Shown here one piece after another: positions 9,396-17,685 of a stretch of 64,000 nt of DNA; positions within the stretch are counted from its first letter, which is position 1; the number at the start of each line of letters is the position of its first letter. Under the pieces are notes generated by a model. That model had not been told where the DNA came from. It ran no database searches and saw only the letters and a list, made by a program, of their open reading frames with translations. The translations under genes and the position numbers were made by a program. Source of the DNA: Halomonas salinarum (lineage in GTDB: Bacteria > Pseudomonadota > Gammaproteobacteria > Pseudomonadales > Halomonadaceae); the NCBI RefSeq assembly GCF_012062845.1, contig NZ_WWNB01000009.1, forward strand, positions 62,001 through 126,000. The letters run 5' to 3'.

Positions 9396-10298
9396 CTAGT
9401 TAAGCTCCAGGTCGCCATCGTATTCAATGCACCTAGGCTCATTTGTCACGGGATCAATGAACTCGAAGCCCTTGGAGAGCAACTGCAAGGGACGCGTGTA
9501 GTCATCCGAGGAGAGCGGCTGCAGTACCGGGTAGTAGCGGTCATTCAAAATCGGCCAGCCCAGTGACTGCATATGCAGGCGCAACTGGTGGCGGCGCCCG
9601 CTGACGGGGTGTAATTCGAACAGCGCCTGCGTGTCGGTTTGCTGCACGCAGCGGATCACCGAGTGGCTGTTAGCGTCGCCTTCGGTGACCTGCATGCGAA
9701 AGCGCTGCTCGCTTTGCTCGATGCGGTTCTTTACGTCCCACTGCTGACCCACCAATGACGTATCGCCGTCTATCTCGGCGATGGCCTGATAGGTCTTGTG
9801 GATATGTCGTGACTTGAACAGCTGGTGATACAGCGCGCGGGTCTCGGGATTGAGCGAGCACAACACCAGTCCCGCCGTGACTCTATCCAGACGATGCACT
9901 GCCTGCAGGGCCTCGATTCCCGTGCTCTTGCGCAGACGCTGTTGCAGACACTCGTTTACGTAGCGCCCGCCGGGCGTGACGGGCAGAAAGTGCGGTTTGT
10001 AGGCCACCAGAATGTGCTCATCTCGATAGACAGTCTGCTCTGCGAAGGGAATGCTCGGCTCGCTTGCCACTTCGCGGTAATAGAACACGCGAAGATGTGG
10101 CTTGAAGGGCGACGCCGGCGTAATACAGGAGCCGTCATCGCGATGCACCTTGCCGGTGGCCATGCGCTCACGCCATGTCGCCTCACCGATGGCCGGAAAC
10201 TTGAGCAGCAGATACTCCAGCACCGTCGACACACCGGGATTGACCTGAGGCAGGCTCAGCTTCGAAGGGCGTGCGGAAATGGACATGGAATGCATCAC
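9396..10298 (-). CDS. RluA-family 23S rRNA/tRNA pseudouridine synthase
   Basis: A pseudouridine synthase of the RluA family, which isomerises uridine in structured RNA. The signature is VHRLDRVTAGLVL, which contains the catalytic aspartate of the HRLD motif; HPVSGRRHQLRLHM further on is the conserved C-terminal active-site strand. About 300 residues, with an N-terminal ~80-residue region that may be a weak S4-like RNA-binding part. The frame opens with GTG at 10298, then ATG codons at 10295 and 10286; none has a clear ribosome site, so the start is uncertain. Which uridine is modified cannot be told; it resembles the stand-alone RluA-like proteins with extended N-termini. Confidence 0.85.
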   Translation of the reverse strand: MMHSMSISARPSKLSLPQVNPGVSTVLEYLLLKFPAIGEATWRERMATGKVHRDDGSCITPASPFKPHLRVFYYREVASEPSIPFAEQTVYRDEHILVAYKPHFLPVTPGGRYVNECLQQRLRKSTGIEALQAVHRLDRVTAGLVLCSLNPETRALYHQLFKSRHIHKTYQAIAEIDGDTSLVGQQWDVKNRIEQSEQRFRMQVTEGDANSHSVIRCVQQTDTQALFELHPVSGRRHQLRLHMQSLGWPILNDRYYPVLQPLSSDDYTRPLQLLSKGFEFIDPVTNEPRCIEYDGDLELN

Positions 10299-10509
10299 AG
10301 GTTGGTATGGGCTGGGTGAACAAGGGGTGAGAAAGCCTCACCCTCTCGGCGGTCGCCTAGTGTAACCGAGAGAGGAATTCTTGTCGGGCAAGGCATCATA
10401 GGGCTGAGTGATGTCATTCGAGAAACACAGCCCGGTAACTCAAGCCCTCGACTATTCTCTCAAGCGTTATTCCTTCAAAGATATGACGACACACACGGGA
10501 GGCCATTGA

Positions 10510-11463
10510 ATGTCCTGGGTCGTGATGTTTACCCAAGTGTTTTTGCCTGTGTTGCTGCTGGTTTGGCTGGCGCTGTTCCCGGCGGCGGGCTGGCTCGCCT
10601 GGGGGCTTCAGGTGGTGTCGGTCGGGGGCATTTGGGTGGGTCTCTGGCTGACGGCGTTGTGGACAATGCCGCCGTTCTGGGTGCCTTACGTGTACGGGCT
10701 GGTCTTGGTGATTATCGTCATCAGGCACTGGGCGAGAGGAGCCGTCATGGATCAGCGGCTGTGGCAGGCATCGGCGGCACAATCGGTCGCGATCGTGCTG
10801 GTGTGTGGTCTGGGTCTGGTGGCTGCCTACATGGGCTATCAGGCGATACAGGGGCAAAGACTGCCGGAGGGCGCGGTTGCAGATATTGCGGCCCCATTTC
10901 CGCCAGGGCATTACCTCGTTGCCCACGGGGGCGCCACCCCGATGGTCAACGTTCATCTGAAGACACTCGATGAGTCCGTTGAACGCTTTCGGCCATGGCG
11001 TGGGCAGAGCAAGGCGCTGGATATTTTCCGTACGTCGTCCCTGGGGCTGCACAAGGATGGGTGGCAGCCGGCAGATCCGGCCATGTACGTGACATTTGGC
11101 ACTGCCGTCCTGTCGCCGTGCCGAGGTGAGGTGGCCAAGGTGGTCGATGCACACCCGGACATGACCGTGCCGGACATGGATCGAGACACTTTGCCCGGCA
11201 ACTATGTTGCCATCGATTGTGGCGACTTTTTCGTGATTCTGGCCCATCTGCGCCGGGGAAGCATCAGCGTGGCGGCGAGTGAACAGGTGGACGTGGGTGA
11301 TGCCTTGGGGCAAATGGGCAATTCGGGGAACAGCTCAGAACCGCATCTGCACCTGCATGCCCAGCGGCGTCTGCCAGCGCATGAACCCCTGAGTGGTGAG
11401 CCCCTGTGGCTGACCGTTGATGGGCGATTCCTTACGCGAAATGATCGTATTCACATAGAGTGA
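10510..11463 (+). CDS. Membrane-anchored M23 (LytM-type) peptidase-like protein
   Basis: 317 residues. The first ~115 are very hydrophobic and probably form four membrane helices. The rest is a single-copy M23 metallopeptidase fold: SPCRGEVAKVVD (the entry strand of the domain), GNYVAIDCGDFFVILAHL, VDVGDALGQMGNSGNSSEPHLHLHAQ. The HLHLH motif supplies the HxH zinc ligands, and the AHL histidine is the usual catalytic one. The first zinc ligand pair (HxxxxxxxD) is not clearly in its normal place, so activity is uncertain. The next gene, a small membrane protein, starts 10 bp after the stop and is probably co-transcribed. Possible role in cell-wall turnover or sensing; substrate unknown. Confidence 0.8.
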   Translation: MSWVVMFTQVFLPVLLLVWLALFPAAGWLAWGLQVVSVGGIWVGLWLTALWTMPPFWVPYVYGLVLVIIVIRHWARGAVMDQRLWQASAAQSVAIVLVCGLGLVAAYMGYQAIQGQRLPEGAVADIAAPFPPGHYLVAHGGATPMVNVHLKTLDESVERFRPWRGQSKALDIFRTSSLGLHKDGWQPADPAMYVTFGTAVLSPCRGEVAKVVDAHPDMTVPDMDRDTLPGNYVAIDCGDFFVILAHLRRGSISVAASEQVDVGDALGQMGNSGNSSEPHLHLHAQRRLPAHEPLSGEPLWLTVDGRFLTRNDRIHIE

Positions 11464-11473
11464 AAGGGCTTGG

Positions 11474-11893
11474 ATGAATGTTGCGGAGATCATGACCACC
11501 ACCCTTGCACGCAAAGCACTCATTCTCTGGCTTGCCATTCTCGTGCTGGCCGTTGCAAATGGCCTGCTGCGTGAGTCGGTGCTGATGCCCCTATTGGGCA
11601 CTCCCGCTGCACTGATATGCAGTGGGGTGCTGTTGTCGATGTTGATTCTCAGTGTGGTCTATCTGTCTCTGCCGTGGCTTCAGCCAATGGCCTCGGCTCA
11701 ATACTGGCTGGTGGGCTTCGGTTGGCTGGTGCTGACGCTGGTGTTCGAGTTTTCGTTCGGGCTCTGGCAGGGCACGTCATGGGCGACGATGCTGGCGCCC
11801 TATGCCTTCAAAGGGGGCAATATCTGGCCCGTGGTGCTGGCTGTTACGGCATTGGCGCCGTACTTGGCCGCCAAGATGCGGGGCTGGCGCTGA
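11474..11893 (+). CDS. Small integral membrane protein, unknown
   Basis: 139 residues with four hydrophobic stretches (about 17-37, 45-66, 75-98, 112-132 from the first ATG) joined by short polar turns. I do not recognise a family. It lies 10 bp behind the M23 peptidase gene in the same direction, so the two probably form an operon, and it ends in a basic KMRGWR tail. ATG at 11474 follows an AGGGCTTGG site; a second ATG 18 bp later is possible. Confidence 0.7.
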   Translation: MNVAEIMTTTLARKALILWLAILVLAVANGLLRESVLMPLLGTPAALICSGVLLSMLILSVVYLSLPWLQPMASAQYWLVGFGWLVLTLVFEFSFGLWQGTSWATMLAPYAFKGGNIWPVVLAVTALAPYLAAKMRGWR

Positions 11894-11960
11894 ATGAGGG
11901 TAGGGGGCGTAAAGAGCGGCCCATACAGTAGGGCCGCTGAAAGTATGAGGAGGCTTACCG

Positions 11961-12716
11961 CTACAGCGTTTCTTCCAGCAGCGTTTCTTCCAGTAGCGTG
12001 GCCAAGCGCTTGTGATGCAGGGCGTCGGCGGTCGCGTCGTAGGAGGGGGCATCCTTGGCGGTGAAGCCGTGGGCGGCACCCTTGTAGAGCTCGGTAGTGA
12101 AGTGCACGCCGGCCGCTGCCAGCGCTTCGTCCATGCGGGCGATTTGCTCAGGGGGCAGTAACTCGTCCTGGTCGGCGTGGCCGAAATAGACGCGCGCCTC
12201 AATGCTCTCGACCTGGTGCACGGGGCTGCTCTCGTCGTCGGCCTGCGCCAGTTTGGCTGAGTGGAAACCGGCCGCGGCGGTCACGCGGTTGGGGTGTTCG
12301 GCTGCCATGCGCAGCGCGAAGGCACCGGTCATGCAGTAGCCGACCACGCCTATCTTGCCGCCTGCGAACTCGGCCTCGTTATCGATGCCGCTCAGCAGGG
12401 CGGCACAATCGCGGATCTGTGCCTCGGGTGTCAGGCGTGTGGCGTACTCGACTAGGGTTGGCCGCACGTCCGGGTCGCGGAAGGACTTGCCCGCCGGCAC
12501 GATGGTGCCCACCGCATCGCGATAATAGACGTTGGGCATCAATACGGCATAACCATTGTCGGCGATCCGTTGTGCCTTCTCGTGGTAGCAGGGGCGTAAG
12601 CCGCCGATATCGGTGAGCAGCACCACGGCCGGAAGAGGGCCGCTCGCGTTTTCTGGCGTGAACACAAGGGCGTCGATGGTGCCGTCGGCAGCAGGGATTT
12701 CGATAGCACGAGACAT
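11961..12716 (-). CDS. Dienelactone hydrolase family protein
   Basis: An alpha/beta hydrolase of the dienelactone hydrolase family. The nucleophile is Cys128 in GYCMTG, the acid is the aspartate in HADQDE (182 or 184), and the base is His216 in AAHGF, giving the Cys-Asp-His triad of this family. 251 residues, normal length, no signal peptide, so cytosolic. The physiological substrate of most such proteins is unknown. At the 3' end a perfect 15-bp tandem duplication (11964-11978 and 11979-11993) repeats the residues LLEET just before the stop, a recent small expansion. Starts at ATG 12716; the upstream gene on the same strand is 235 bp away. Confidence 0.9.
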   Translation of the reverse strand: MSRAIEIPAADGTIDALVFTPENASGPLPAVVLLTDIGGLRPCYHEKAQRIADNGYAVLMPNVYYRDAVGTIVPAGKSFRDPDVRPTLVEYATRLTPEAQIRDCAALLSGIDNEAEFAGGKIGVVGYCMTGAFALRMAAEHPNRVTAAAGFHSAKLAQADDESSPVHQVESIEARVYFGHADQDELLPPEQIARMDEALAAAGVHFTTELYKGAAHGFTAKDAPSYDATADALHHKRLATLLEETLLEETL

Positions 12717-12951
12717 GAAGGGGCTCCAGAGTATCGATGACGGAGGATGCAGGAGGTGCGGCTCTTCCGGGCAACGGCTTTCGCCTGACCAGGGGGCCAG
12801 TACACCTAGTGTACGGATGATACTACGTGACTCCCCACCCGGTGGTCAGCCGCCGCGCTACGTTTCCCTGCCGGTGACGTTGGTGATGCGAGGCGGCTGT
12901 CACGGGGCTCCGTTCTTTACGCTATCCCTTGAGAGTGACGCCGCAGTCGAA

Positions 12952-13374
12952 TCAGTCGCTGTTTTTGGACTCGGACTCGGACTCGGGGGCGGCCGGGCGT
13001 CGCGCCACTAGGGTGATCTCCACGTTGGCGCCGCTGAGCAGCCTGGGAGCCTCGGTGCAGGTGCGCGCCGGGTAGTCCGGCGCCGTGAAGAATTCCGCGT
13101 AGGCCGCGTTCATCTCATCAACCCGATCCAGGTCGGTGAGGTGTACATCGACGCGGACCGTGTCCTCCACTCGGCAGTCCACCTGTTCGAGGATATGCAC
13201 GAGGCGGCGCATCACCCAGCGGGTCTCCTCGGCGATATCGCCAAGAATGGCCCCGCCGCCCTGGATATCCGCTGCGGTGAGGCCCGATAGGTGCACGTAG
13301 TCCTCATCGAGCACCATGTGGCTGCCGGGGAAGGCGGGGGTGGGCAGGGTTGAATCGTTGTGAAACGTCGGCAT
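12952..13374 (-). CDS. RidA/YjgF-family protein
   Basis: RidA-family proteins deaminate reactive enamine/imine intermediates or have related roles. 140 residues: HLSGLTA, the central helix ETRWVMRRLVHILEQV, DTVRVDVHLTDL, and the conserved ARTCTEAPRLLSGANVEITLVA ending, in which the arginine of the catalytic RidA group is replaced by a different local context, so it may belong to another Rid subgroup. The C-terminus carries a short Glu-Ser repeat (ESESESK) from a run of TCG/GAC-like codons. Cytosolic. Context gives no partner. Confidence 0.85.
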   Translation of the reverse strand: MPTFHNDSTLPTPAFPGSHMVLDEDYVHLSGLTAADIQGGGAILGDIAEETRWVMRRLVHILEQVDCRVEDTVRVDVHLTDLDRVDEMNAAYAEFFTAPDYPARTCTEAPRLLSGANVEITLVARRPAAPESESESKNSD

Positions 13375-13582
13375 CTGGACGTCCTCCGTGTCGTATGGCC
13401 GTCAGCTCCTGTGACATGCCAGGTGCCGGCGATGTTCCAGGCATGAACACGTGGGTCATCGCCGAGCTGGAGTGATGGCGTCTGGTGGTTGCCCTTCGCT
13501 GCATGTAACGCGCCGCTCGCTGGCTTCCCTTTCGGTTCATGCGATCAAGGAGGCTGAGCCTCTTTATTAAATAACATTTTAA

Positions 13583-13597
13583 AGTGCTATAAACACT
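13583..13597 (+). promoter_or_regulatory. Possible operator/promoter of the AbiE locus
   Basis: In the AT-rich leader about 70 bp before AbiEi there is a short inverted repeat AGTG-CTATAAA-CACT whose loop contains a TATAAA that could be a -10 box. AbiEi antitoxins are known to repress their own operons through inverted repeats, so this is a plausible site. No good -35 box is visible. Weak evidence. Confidence 0.35.
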
Positions 13598-13661
13598 GTA
13601 AGGTGGAAAATAGCGAAGAAGGTGTCACCCATTTCTTTAATTACTATGTTATTGAAGCGTT

Positions 13662-14480
13662 ATGAGCACTCAAAAATCGACAAAGCTGAAGGGAGTGTTG
13701 GAAGCCGTGCCAGCCGGCTTTCTGGTCGATGCCCGCTGGCTGACAGCACAGGGGGTCGCCTACGAGACCTTTCGCGACTACGTCAAGCGCGGCTGGTTGC
13801 AGCGCGTTAACCGCGGTGTCTTTCGACGCCCAGCACCACAGGGAGCGCTATCGGAGTCGATCGACTGGAAGACCTGCCTGCTGTCCATGCAGCAGATCAT
13901 GGGCTACGACGTTCACATCGGTGGCACGACGGCGCTCGATCAGCAGGGCCATGCGCATTATCTGCGCCTGGGCCGTCAGGCATCGGTCTGGGTCTATGGT
14001 GATGTGATACCCAACTGGCTTGGTAAGCTGCCACTCAATGCCCCGGTCGCGACCCGCCGCCGATCGTTATTCGACGATGCCTCGCTTGGCATGGTCAGTG
14101 GTTCGGTGAACGCCGGCGCCTTGCCATGGGACTGGACAATGACCATGTCGGCACCCGAACGAGCGATTCTCGAGGCCATGGACGAACTGCCCGATCACGA
14201 GAGCTTCCACAACCTCGACATGGTGTTCCAGAGCCTGACGACGCTGCGTCCCAAGCTTCTGACGGCACTGCTGCACAGCTGCAGGAAGGTCAAGGTTCGG
14301 CGCCTGTTCTTCGTGTTTGCCGATCGTCACGATCACCCCTGGCGCAAGCGCCTCGACCACACGGCATTCAATCTCGGCAGTGGTGATCGCGCACTGGTCA
14401 GTGGCGGCAGAATACATCCGCGCTATCGCATCATGGTGCCTGATGACTTTATCAGTGCGGAGATCCGTGATGGCGGGTGA
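13662..14480 (+). CDS. AbiEi family antitoxin (type IV toxin-antitoxin)
   Basis: 272 residues. The N-terminus is the winged-helix domain of AbiEi antitoxins: GFLVDARWLTAQGVAYETFRDYVKRGWLQRVNRGVFRRP. The remainder is the AbiEi C-terminal domain, with AILEAMDELPD and the ending segment HDHPWRKRLDHTAFNLGSG. It neutralises the AbiEii nucleotidyltransferase without direct binding and represses the operon. The stop codon overlaps the toxin gene by 11 bp, the usual arrangement. The leader upstream is much more AT-rich than the gene. Such modules act in abortive infection against phages and in stabilising islands. Confidence 0.9.
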   Translation: MSTQKSTKLKGVLEAVPAGFLVDARWLTAQGVAYETFRDYVKRGWLQRVNRGVFRRPAPQGALSESIDWKTCLLSMQQIMGYDVHIGGTTALDQQGHAHYLRLGRQASVWVYGDVIPNWLGKLPLNAPVATRRRSLFDDASLGMVSGSVNAGALPWDWTMTMSAPERAILEAMDELPDHESFHNLDMVFQSLTTLRPKLLTALLHSCRKVKVRRLFFVFADRHDHPWRKRLDHTAFNLGSGDRALVSGGRIHPRYRIMVPDDFISAEIRDGG

Positions 14481-15387
14481 GTGCTACGAGGCCCAGGTCG
14501 CGTTGCTGGTGCGCCTGCTGCCGCACGTTGCCAACGAGACAATCTTCGCCCTGAAGGGTGGCACGGCGATCAACCTGTTCTATCGCGATCTGCCGCGGCT
14601 ATCGGTTGATATCGACCTGACCTACCTGCCGATCAAGGGACGGCACGAGAGTCTTATCGAGATCAACGCGGCGATGGACCGAATCGCTGCCAGCATTGAA
14701 GGTGGTATCGCGGGTGCCAATACTCAGCGTATTCAAGGCGGCGGAGGTGGCGCCACTCGTCTTCTTGCCCGTTTGAATGGTGTCGAAATCAAGATCGAAA
14801 CGTCGCCGGTTACCCGCGGCGCCGTGCATGAACCGGAAATTCGCAGCGTCTCGGACTCGGTTGAGGATGCCTTTGGCTATGCAGAAATGCAGATCGTTGC
14901 CTTCGAGGATCTATTCGGTGGCAAGTTGAATGCGTGCCTGGACCGGCAGCATCCGCGCGATCTCTTCGACGTTAAACTGCTCTACGAGAACGAGGGGCTG
15001 ACGGATGGCCTGTTCCGTACCTTGCTTGTCTACATCGCGGGCTCGCCGCGTCCTGCCCATGAGCTTCTGAACCCGAACTTGCTCAATCTCGACCAGCCTT
15101 TTACCCAGGAATTCGAAGGCATGACCCGGACGCCGGTTAGCCTTGATGCGCTTCTGTATACCCGCACACGGCTGGTGGCAGACATTCAGTCCCGCTTCAA
15201 TGGCAGCACCAGGCAGTTTCTCTTGAGCCTTCACGACGGCATGCCCGATTTCACTGCCATCGACCGCTCCCACGCTGCGAATTTACCCGCCGTGCGCTGG
15301 AAGCTCGTCAATCTTGCAAAGCTGAAGAACGACAACGCCGCCAAGCACGCTGAACAGCGCGATGCGCTGGAAGCATTGCTCGGTTAA
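14470..15387 (+). CDS. AbiEii/AbiGii family nucleotidyltransferase toxin
   Basis: 305 residues from ATG 14470. The frame is open further upstream but inside the AbiEi gene; ATG 14470, preceded by GCGGAG and overlapping the antitoxin end, fits the family. Active-site motifs: KGGTAINLF (29-37) and SVDIDLTYL (45-53) with the catalytic aspartates D47 and D49, then the FEDLFGGKLNACLDRQHPRDLFDVKLL segment of this family. The toxin is a DUF1814-type nucleotidyltransferase that modifies RNA, in studied relatives tRNA acceptor ends. Both key motifs are intact, so the toxin is probably active. Confidence 0.93.
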   Translation: MAGECYEAQVALLVRLLPHVANETIFALKGGTAINLFYRDLPRLSVDIDLTYLPIKGRHESLIEINAAMDRIAASIEGGIAGANTQRIQGGGGGATRLLARLNGVEIKIETSPVTRGAVHEPEIRSVSDSVEDAFGYAEMQIVAFEDLFGGKLNACLDRQHPRDLFDVKLLYENEGLTDGLFRTLLVYIAGSPRPAHELLNPNLLNLDQPFTQEFEGMTRTPVSLDALLYTRTRLVADIQSRFNGSTRQFLLSLHDGMPDFTAIDRSHAANLPAVRWKLVNLAKLKNDNAAKHAEQRDALEALLG

Positions 15388-15682
15388 CCGGAAGTGCGTG
15401 GTCGGCAACGCCAGTGTTTGCCGGGATCAACTCGTCTTCAAGCCTTCGCGCAGCGTTCAGGCTAGTTCCGCTGCCATCTCAAGAGGCTAGGTGGAACATG
15501 CTGGCGCCAGCGGCTGGATCATTCCCCTAAAAACCTGCAGGTGACCCCTGTCGTCGAGGCTTATGGCTGCATTCGTGATACTGCAAGTTTTCCCGCCACG
15601 CGGCATGACGGCGGCGCTGCGCTTCCCGTATCCCGTATCGTGGCTACACTGAAAGGCACATTCATCGCCGGGAGGACGCCAT

Positions 15683-16126
15683 ATGGCTCGCGCGTTACGC
15701 GGTGTGATGGCCGGGTTCACGGCCACCCTGGTCATCTCGTTGATTCTGATCCTGCGCTTGGCGGCAGGAATCATCCCTTGGTACAACCCCATCGAAGTCA
15801 TGAACCTGGCCGCTCAGGACCTGCTCAGCACGCCTGACAGTATGATGCTGGCCTGGGGTATCCATTTCGTGGTGGGAACGGTGGTCTGGGGCCTGCTGTT
15901 CGCGCTGCTGGTGCCCCACCTGCCCGGCCGTACACCGACCCGGCGCGGCCTGGAGTTCGGCGTGGCCAGCTGGCTGTTGGTGATGCTCACGGTTTTTCCC
16001 CTGGCGGGTTCCGGCTTCTTCGGTCTGGGCCTGGGGCTGGTGGCACCGCTCTCCATGCTGATTGCCCACCTCATCTTCGGTGCGGTGATCGGGGCCGTCT
16101 ATGGCTGGGGCAAAGGCGTGGTCTAG
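15683..16126 (+). CDS. Four-helix membrane protein, DUF6789-like
   Basis: 147 residues with four membrane segments (about 5-27, 56-78, 92-112, 118-142). The pattern of a short N-terminal basic start, a helix with a conserved proline-containing loop (IIPWYNP), and three further helices rich in Gly resembles the DUF6789 family; no function is known for it. ATG 15683 is preceded by GGGAGGACGCC, a good ribosome site. The 295 bp before it (15388-15682) show no gene. Confidence 0.75.
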   Translation: MARALRGVMAGFTATLVISLILILRLAAGIIPWYNPIEVMNLAAQDLLSTPDSMMLAWGIHFVVGTVVWGLLFALLVPHLPGRTPTRRGLEFGVASWLLVMLTVFPLAGSGFFGLGLGLVAPLSMLIAHLIFGAVIGAVYGWGKGVV

Positions 16127-16138
16127 CCACCTAGGCAA

Positions 16139-16268
16139 TGTCTGAAAAGTACTGCGCTCGCCCATACGGCGTTAAAAATCGGCTCAAGATGCTCATTTAC
16201 ACTCCGTAAACACCGCTCTTTCGCCAATTTTTGCCTTGTCTGGCCTTCGCTCGTCGACTTTTCAGACA
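16139..16268. repeat. Imperfect palindromic intergenic element
   Basis: A ~130-bp element that begins TGTCTGAAAAGT and ends with the reverse complement ACTTTTCAGACA. The pairing continues weakly outwards (CTAGGC/GCCTAAG, about 16130-16275) and inwards (GCGCTCG/CGAGCG). It encodes nothing. I recall similar palindromic intergenic units in Halomonas-type genomes, but that is memory, not a search. It lies in the 544-bp gap 16127-16670; the rest of that gap (16276-16670) has only short frames without support. Confidence 0.65.
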
Positions 16269-16682
16269 AAGCCTAAGAAGTGCACGGCAGGGCAGCGGCC
16301 ATGCCGTGATCATTGCCCGGTTGTTCGCATTGGTCGGTCTAAAGCGGGTGACGCCGATATTCATCGAGAAGTGAAATACGCATCAAGACGTAAAGGAGGG
16401 CTGATGCCTCTGATCGCACCTTGGCGATCTGGCCCAGCAGTGGCCAGTCCTTTGTTAGCCCGAATTCGCCGACCTGCCCCAAGAAGCCCCCAGGCCGTAC
16501 CGCTCGATGAGGCACGGTCAACGCACGCCCGATGCATGGCGAGCCGATCTGGTCGAGGCGTTGCTGGCCAGTCGATAGCCTGCCCAGGTGGCGGCTCTCC
16601 TGGCTCGAGAGGGTATACTGCGCGGCACGAGCGCTCGTGAGCCGGGCGCGAAGAGTATGCATGACGGGCGATGAGATCCTAT

Positions 16683-17576
16683 ATGAACACCACCTCCTTT
16701 CAGGCGCTGGCCTGCCCGCTGGATGGCGACGTGCTGCAAAAGAACGGCAGCACCTGGCGTTGCGGCGTCGGTCACAGTTTCGATATCGCCAAGCAGGGCT
16801 ACGTGAACCTGTTGCCGGTGCAGAACAAGCGCTCGCAGGACCCCGGCGACAGCAAGGAGATGGTGGCGGCGCGTCAGCGCTTCCTGAATGCCGGCCACTA
16901 CCAACCCATCGCCGACGCCGTCAGCCAGGCCGCGCTCACGCAAGTACCAGATGCGGTTGATGATGCCTCCCTAAGCTGCCTGGATGCCGGCTGCGGTGAG
17001 GGCTATTACCTGCGCGAGCTTTCCAAGGTCAGTGATCAAGCGGCAGGCGAGGAGCAGGCGCTGTCGCTACTGGGAGTGGATATCTCCAAGTGGGCAGTGC
17101 TTTCTGCCGCCAAGCGGGGCAAGCAGGGCAAGCAGGCAGGAATGCATGCCAGCTGGGTGGTGGCCAGCAACGCCAACCTGCCCGTGCAGCCGGGCACGCT
17201 TGACCTGGTGCTGTGCATGTTCGGCTTCCCCGTCTACCCGGAGTTCGCCCGGGTGCTGAAGCCCGGCGGCGTGCTGCTGATGGTCGAGGCCGGGCCGGAT
17301 CACCTGCGGGAGCTACGCGAGATCATCTATCCCACGCTTAAGCCCGAACGCACCGAGCAAGCCCAGGCACCTGAGGGCTTTACGCCTCTGGGCACTGATA
17401 GCCTTCGCTATTCGCTCACACTCGATGGCGCCGAGGCCATTGCCGATCTGCTGGCCATGACCCCGCACCTTTACCGCGCCAGCGCCGAGGGCCGCGAGAA
17501 GGCCGCAGCGCTGGCATCGCTGAGCGTGACGGTGGATGTGCGGATGACGCGGTGGGGTCGCGAGAACGAGGACTAA
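16683..17576 (+). CDS. rlmA: 23S rRNA (guanine-N1) methyltransferase
   Basis: RlmA methylates N1 of a guanine in helix 35 of 23S rRNA (G745 in E. coli). The protein opens with a zinc-binding region (ACPLDGDVL, then WRCGVGHSFD: two of the Cys and the His typical of it), followed by the family hallmark AKQGYVNLLPVQNKRSQDPGD, nearly identical to E. coli RlmA. The SAM site is CLDAGCGEGYYL; VLKPGGVLLMVEAGPDHLRELREIIY is the later conserved part. 297 residues from ATG 16683; another in-frame ATG lies at 16671. Cytosolic; single gene. Confidence 0.94.
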   Translation: MNTTSFQALACPLDGDVLQKNGSTWRCGVGHSFDIAKQGYVNLLPVQNKRSQDPGDSKEMVAARQRFLNAGHYQPIADAVSQAALTQVPDAVDDASLSCLDAGCGEGYYLRELSKVSDQAAGEEQALSLLGVDISKWAVLSAAKRGKQGKQAGMHASWVVASNANLPVQPGTLDLVLCMFGFPVYPEFARVLKPGGVLLMVEAGPDHLRELREIIYPTLKPERTEQAQAPEGFTPLGTDSLRYSLTLDGAEAIADLLAMTPHLYRASAEGREKAAALASLSVTVDVRMTRWGRENED

Positions 17577-17685
17577 AGTAGGCTTGTGCACAATATTATC
17601 GTGAGCGATCGTCTGTCTCAGGTTGATAGCACGCTAACCTGCCCCCACCTTGGCAGGTAGCTATATGCCTCTACAGGAGAGCTTC

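Noticed and set aside
13583..13660. A -35/-10 promoter for AbiE
   Set aside because: TATAAA is present but no acceptable -35 box at the right distance; kept only as a low-confidence operator.
16403..16640. A 78-codon frame with a good ribosome site (AAGGAGGGCTG) after the palindromic element
   Set aside because: The product is Arg/Pro/Ser-rich without any recognisable pattern and other frames of the same stretch are as good; not supported as a gene.
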